NCBI GenBank assembly: GCA_026710225.1
Contig: JAPORI010000150.1
Location: forward strand, 1-8,661
DNA length: 8,661 bases
Direction of reading: 5' to 3'
DNA from: Betaproteobacteria bacterium
GTDB taxonomy: Bacteria > Pseudomonadota > Gammaproteobacteria > Tethybacterales > Tethybacteraceae
In this document: positions 5,794 to 8,661 of the stretch, one piece after another
Position numbering within the stretch: the first letter of the stretch is position 1
Layout: the number at the start of each line of letters is the position of its first letter
Made by a program: the position numbers and the translations under genes
Notes under the pieces: generated by a model
Told to the model about the DNA's origin: nothing
Seen by the model: the letters and a program-made list of their open reading frames with translations, nothing else
Databases searched by the model: none

Positions 5794-6876
5794 ATGAACA
5801 TTTCCTCGTCGAACCCGACCGCCACAGCCGGCACAGTGCCGCCAGCGGCCGCCGGCCCCAGCCCGGGCAGCGAGACAATCGCCGGCAAGGATGTCAAACT
5901 GATCGAAAGCGGCGCCCAGCAAGGCCGAGAGACTTGGGAGAGCAAACAGCCGCAATCGGACGCGCTGGCCAAGCGCACCCAGCCAAGCCCAACTGGCATC
6001 AGCGCCAGGATAGAGCCGGAACTGGAAGGCCTGATCATGACCAGCGGCGACAAGGGCGGCAATTTCATGGGCAAGATGCGCTCGCTGGCGCGCAACACGA
6101 TGAAGATGTTTGCCTGCACCAGTCCGAACCAGCAGCACCTGGCTACATCGTATTCGACGCTGACCGCGGCAGCGCACTCTTACCAGCAGCAGCAAGATGC
6201 CGGCCAAAGAGCACATTCACCCTACAGCCAGTTCGCCGAAAAACTCACCCTGACCGGAGCTGACGAAATAGTGACCTACATGAATCTGGGTCTGCTTGAC
6301 GACTTTCACAACGGCGCGCGGGCGATACCGCAAATCAGCCGGCAAATAGCGGAAAGCGACCGCAGCAGCCTGGCTGCGCAACTGAGCCAGAAACCGCCTC
6401 TGCTGCAAGCGGTGCTCGTTCCGGCCGCCGCACTCGAAAGCGTATCGGAAGGCACCTGCGCCTATTCGATAGTCAAGGCCAACCCGGAAATCTCCGCCAA
6501 GAAGAGCGACCTGCTGGCCCAGCACATCCAGGAAGCGACCCTGGCGGCCACCGGTGCCCTGGAAGAGTCCTACACGCCGCAAAACCCGCAGTTGCAACAA
6601 CTGGTGGCGCGCCTGCCGGAAGGCGCAACCAAACTGCACCAGTTCGCCAGCAGCGAAAACAACCCCTATCACGCGCTAAGCAGCAGCGAACACTTCACCG
6701 GTGCCGACGACCGCCACCTGCGCAACTGGCTCAATAGCGGCTTGCAGGTGCTTGACAAGGGCGCCCGGATAATCGAGGCGGTGCTCATCGACCAGAACCC
6801 GAGTCTTACCATCATGGGCGATCTTTACCAGTTCACCCATCTGGACGAACCGGGAGTTGCAAACCAGGCAGGCTAA
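5794..6876 (+). CDS. Putative secreted effector, cassette 2
   Basis: Paralogue (360 aa) of the cassette 1 effector, family not recognised. Same plan: Ser/Thr/Pro/Ala/Gly-rich N-terminus (MNISSSNPTATAG), then GKDVKLIES matching GNDVQLIAS, an amphipathic FMGKMRSLARNTMKMF (91-106), a Gln/Ser-rich linker ending HSPYSQ, NLGLLDDFHNG (164-174), NPQL (264-267) and the conserved block QFASSENNPY...SEHFTGADDRHLRNWLN (283-314). No signal peptide, membrane span or catalytic motif was recognised. The start at 5794 is preferred because MN and what follows align with the paralogue; an in-frame ATG at 5719 would add 25 residues and overlap the chaperone B gene by 65 bases. Neither has a good ribosome site. 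The 10-base gap after chaperone B suggests reinitiation. A tiny ATG CGC CAA TGA (5786-5797) also ends on the effector ATG. Confidence 0.6.
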   Translation: MNISSSNPTATAGTVPPAAAGPSPGSETIAGKDVKLIESGAQQGRETWESKQPQSDALAKRTQPSPTGISARIEPELEGLIMTSGDKGGNFMGKMRSLARNTMKMFACTSPNQQHLATSYSTLTAAAHSYQQQQDAGQRAHSPYSQFAEKLTLTGADEIVTYMNLGLLDDFHNGARAIPQISRQIAESDRSSLAAQLSQKPPLLQAVLVPAAALESVSEGTCAYSIVKANPEISAKKSDLLAQHIQEATLAATGALEESYTPQNPQLQQLVARLPEGATKLHQFASSENNPYHALSSSEHFTGADDRHLRNWLNSGLQVLDKGARIIEAVLIDQNPSLTIMGDLYQFTHLDEPGVANQAG

Positions 6877-7017
6877 CGACCCGTCGCAGAACCCGGCCGG
6901 CATCTGGAATGGAGATTGTCCAGAAAATTGTGCACCGGGCCAATTTGCTGCCCAAGAAAAACTGTTTGCAATCTGCCCCTGGCTGCAAAAATCCCCTCAT
7001 CGCAAGAAAGCTGCCTG

Positions 7018-7219
7018 TCAATCAGGTGCCCTGATGGGTCCGACCAGGCCGCCGGAAAGCTTTTCATAAACTTCAGCGGTTGCCGGACTGACGAAAGTGG
7101 TGTCAGTCAGCGAATAGGCCAACTGCATCAACATCACATTGATCGGCGGTGGCGACGCTGGCTGCCCAAAACAGGCCGCTGCCAATCAGTTTGAGTAATA
7201 GTGCTTTTGGCAAAGACAT
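7018..7219 (-). pseudogene. Possible decayed gene for a small exported protein
   Basis: On the minus strand an ATG at 7219 starts a stretch resembling a signal peptide (MSLPKALLLKLIGSGLFW then AASVATADQ) but the frame closes 39 codons on. A second frame continues with INVMLMQLAYSLTDTTFVS and then PATAEVYEKL, and a third ends SGGLVGPIRAPD before a stop at 7018. Protein-like text in three successive frames suggests a frameshifted remnant, but no family is recognised and the evidence is weak. Confidence 0.2.
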
Positions 7220-7342
7220 CTCGGTTTATCATCTGCGCCTTCCCTTTGATGCAACTTACTTGCCGGCAATGCCGCCAGGCGCCTTGATACAAGGAACTAT
7301 TACCGCTCACCATCTGTGTGCCCAGCCTCCGGCAACCAGATA

Positions 7343-7351
7343 TGGTAAAAT
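7343..7351 (+). promoter_or_regulatory. Extended -10 promoter of the ankyrin gene
   Basis: TGGTAAAAT, one mismatch from the cassette promoters, ends 17 bases before the ATG at 7369, giving a start near 7358 and a leader of about 11 bases. No -35 box. An in-frame ATG at 7342 overlaps this element and is therefore unlikely to be the start. Confidence 0.45.
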
Positions 7352-7368
7352 GCAACCGGACATCGGAC

Positions 7369-8661
7369 ATGAAACGGATACTTGCCAAAAGTTGCTACTG
7401 CTTGCTGATCTTGCTGGTGCTTGGCGGATCGATGCTGGGGGCTACTTTTGCCTACAGCGGCGCAACTTTTTTGCATTTTGCATTATTGCTGCCGGCAAGC
7501 GCGATTGAAAAGATTGCTGCCAGTGCGGATGTTGATGCTATCGATAAAAGAGGTGACACGCCTTTGCACTTTGCAACTTGCTTTTTGAACCCTGTCGCAA
7601 TTGAAATTCTGCTGGCCGCTGGCGCCAGCGTTGATATTGCCAACAAATACGGTGCAACCCCCTTGCACTTGGCCGCCGTGAAAAATCCAATCGTTTCCGT
7701 AACCGAGGCACTGATTGCTGGCGGCGCAAATGTCAACGCCGCCAATAAAAAAGGCAACACTCCCTTGCATTTTGCATCTGAAAAACAGTCCAACCCTGCC
7801 GTAATTGAGGCGCTGCTTGTTGCTGGCGCCAATGTCAATGTCACCAACAACTACAACAGCACACCGCTGCACTGGGCAGCCAACAACAATTCAAGCGTTG
7901 CCGTAATTGAAGTGCTGATTGCTGGCGGCGCAAACATCAATGCTACCAATAAAAAAGGCAACACCCCCTTGCATCTGGCCGCCGAACAACAATCCAATCC
8001 TGCTGTTATTGAGGCGCTGCTTGCTGCTGGCGCCGATGTCAATATCACCAATAACTACAACAACACACCGCTGCACTTGGCAGCCGGAGACAACCCAAGC
8101 GTTGCCATAATTGAAACCTTGCTGGCTGCCGGCGCAAACATCGAGGCTACCAATAAAAGAGGCGCTACTCCCCTGCACTGGGCAGCCGGAGACAACCCAA
8201 ACATTGCCGTTATTGAAACTCTGCTTGCTTCCGGCGCAAAAGTTGATGCAGGCAACGAAGATGGAAACACTCCCTTGCACTGGGCAGCATGGGACAATCC
8301 AAACCCTGCCGTTATTGAAACTCTGCTTGCCGCCGGCGCAGACATCAAGGCAACCAACAAAATCGGCGTCACTCCCCTGCAATGGTCAGCCTTTGGCAAC
8401 CCAAATGTTGCCGTGCTTGAAACGCTGCTGGCTGCCGGGGCGGACATTGATTATAGGGACCAAAAAACAGGAAACACCATCTTGCACTGGGCAGCATGGA
8501 ACAACCCGGAGCCAGCCATCATAAAAACGCTGCTGGCCGCCGGGGCGGACATCAACGCCTTTGACAACGAACTGGCCACACCCCTGCTTGCTGCAAGTTA
8601 TAAAAACAATCCGGCAATCATAGAAACCCTGCTTGCTGCCGGTGCCGATATTGCCATCCAG
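7369..8661 (+). CDS. Exported ankyrin-repeat protein, 3' end beyond the window
   Basis: An uninterrupted frame of 431 codons runs to the last base with no stop, so the gene is partial at its 3' end. Residues 1-28 look like a Sec signal peptide or N-terminal anchor: basic MKRILAK, hydrophobic CLLILLVLGG, possible cleavage at TFA-YS. Residues 32-63 resemble a degenerate capping repeat. Eleven clear ankyrin repeats follow, with the TPLH-type motif at 64, 97, 131, 165, 199, 233, 267, 301, 335, 370 (TILH) and 404 (TPLL), a period of 34 with one 33 and one 35. The consensus is roughly GNTPLHWAA-DNP--AVIETLLAAGADI-ATNK. Such proteins bind other proteins; an exported one in a host-associated bacterium could act in the periplasm, on the surface or in the host. 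The start at 7369 is chosen for the signal peptide and the promoter position; the ribosome site is weak (CCGGA). Base composition is clearly more AT-rich than the cassette genes. Confidence 0.9.
   Translation, partial: MKRILAKSCYCLLILLVLGGSMLGATFAYSGATFLHFALLLPASAIEKIAASADVDAIDKRGDTPLHFATCFLNPVAIEILLAAGASVDIANKYGATPLHLAAVKNPIVSVTEALIAGGANVNAANKKGNTPLHFASEKQSNPAVIEALLVAGANVNVTNNYNSTPLHWAANNNSSVAVIEVLIAGGANINATNKKGNTPLHLAAEQQSNPAVIEALLAAGADVNITNNYNNTPLHLAAGDNPSVAIIETLLAAGANIEATNKRGATPLHWAAGDNPNIAVIETLLASGAKVDAGNEDGNTPLHWAAWDNPNPAVIETLLAAGADIKATNKIGVTPLQWSAFGNPNVAVLETLLAAGADIDYRDQKTGNTILHWAAWNNPEPAIIKTLLAAGADINAFDNELATPLLAASYKNNPAIIETLLAAGADIAIQ
7744..8151 (+). repeat. 204-bp direct repeat (two-ankyrin unit) within the ankyrin gene
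   Basis: Bases 7744-7947 and 7948-8151 are two copies of a 204-bp unit coding for two ankyrin repeats (68 aa). Each starts AATAAAAAAGGCAACAC and contains NKKGNTPLH...QSNPAVIEALL...TNNYN-TPLH. The flanking repeats lack the QSNPAV/NNYN alternation, so the array grew at least once by duplication of a dimer, not only of single repeats. Confidence 0.75.

Larger units (their letters stand above)
2782..6876 (+). repeat. Tandem duplication of a chaperone A - chaperone B - effector cassette
   Basis: Copy 1 spans 2782-4797 and copy 2 spans 4864-6876. Promoter core, both small genes and the effector are in the same order and orientation, with ATGA overlap between A and B in both. The proteins have diverged considerably, so the duplication is old or was followed by rapid divergence; the small genes appear better conserved than the effectors. 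No insertion sequence or direct repeat was seen at the junctions. Confidence 0.8.
6877..7368. other. Gene-poor stretch with two hairpins
   Basis: No intact gene is supported in these 492 bases. Two perfect inverted repeats are present: ATCAGG-TGC-CCTGAT at 7021-7035, and GACTGAC (7086-7092) with GTCAGTC (7102-7108) around a 9-base loop. Neither is followed by a T-run on the plus strand. The many short frames here have no ribosome sites and unlikely composition. The minus strand carries possible remains of an exported protein (next entry). Confidence 0.5.

Noticed and set aside
5277..6119. 280-codon minus-strand ORF
   Set aside because: It spans the boundary of chaperone B and effector 2, both well supported by paralogues in cassette 1; no ribosome site and no equivalent antisense ORF of that length in cassette 1.
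2782..6876. Transposon or insertion sequence driving the duplication
   Set aside because: No transposase text, terminal inverted repeats or target-site duplications were found at the cassette ends.
7452..8447. Several overlapping minus-strand ORFs (7452-7850, 7851-8051, 7891-8382, 8055-8447) with internal repeats
   Set aside because: Their repetitiveness is the mirror of the plus-strand ankyrin repeats; the plus frame alone shows the TPLH consensus and a signal peptide.
8111..8524. 137-codon plus-strand ORF with repeated Pro/Cys/Thr/Gln pattern
   Set aside because: Out-of-frame reading of the ankyrin repeats; the in-frame gene starts at 7369 and passes through without stops.
7744..8661. CRISPR-like or satellite repeat array
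   Set aside because: The periodicity is about 102 bp (34 codons), in frame and degenerate, with no constant repeat/variable spacer structure; it is explained by ankyrin coding.

Overview
The window looks like a piece of a GC-rich proteobacterial chromosome. It carries a ProX-type glycine betaine binding protein, an AmtB-type ammonium transporter and a tRNA-Ala(GGC) close to the enterobacterial form. The accessory content (paired secretion-chaperone-like proteins, Ser/Thr/Pro-rich effector-like proteins, a large ankyrin-repeat protein) suggests a host-associated lifestyle. I cannot name the species from sequence alone.

Layout. 18-1052 (+) is proX, the last gene visible of a probable ProU-type uptake operon whose other genes would lie left of the window. 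1153-1225 (+) is tRNA-Ala with an extended -10 promoter just upstream. 1239-2570 (-) is amtB, convergent with the tRNA and transcribed from a promoter so close to its ATG that the message may be leaderless. 2571-2813 is intergenic and ends in a strong extended -10 promoter.

2814-6876 (+) is the most interesting part: a tandem duplication of a three-gene cassette. Each copy has a small acidic CesT/YbjN-like protein (chaperone A), a second small protein of the same general type (chaperone B) overlapping A by ATGA, and a larger protein with a disordered Ser/Thr/Pro/Ala-rich N-terminus and a conserved C-terminal block (putative effector). The copies have diverged strongly but line up gene for gene, and 15 bases of the promoter core are identical. 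My inference is two effector/heterodimeric-chaperone modules of a type III (or similar) secretion system. No secretion apparatus gene is present, so this rests on protein appearance and gene order. Copy 1 has its own promoter, a strong Shine-Dalgarno and a 16-codon leader ORF in front of the effector; copy 2 has none of these.

6877-7368 has no convincing intact gene. From 7369 to the right edge, (+) strand, runs an uninterrupted reading frame for a signal-peptide-bearing ankyrin-repeat protein with eleven clear 34-residue repeats. It is still open at the last base, so it is partial and is easily missed by ORF callers that need a stop codon. It is visibly more AT-rich than the cassette genes.

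A recurring theme is that six promoter candidates (tRNA, amtB, both cassettes, effector 1, ankyrin gene) are all of the TGnTAtAAT extended -10 type with no good -35 box.
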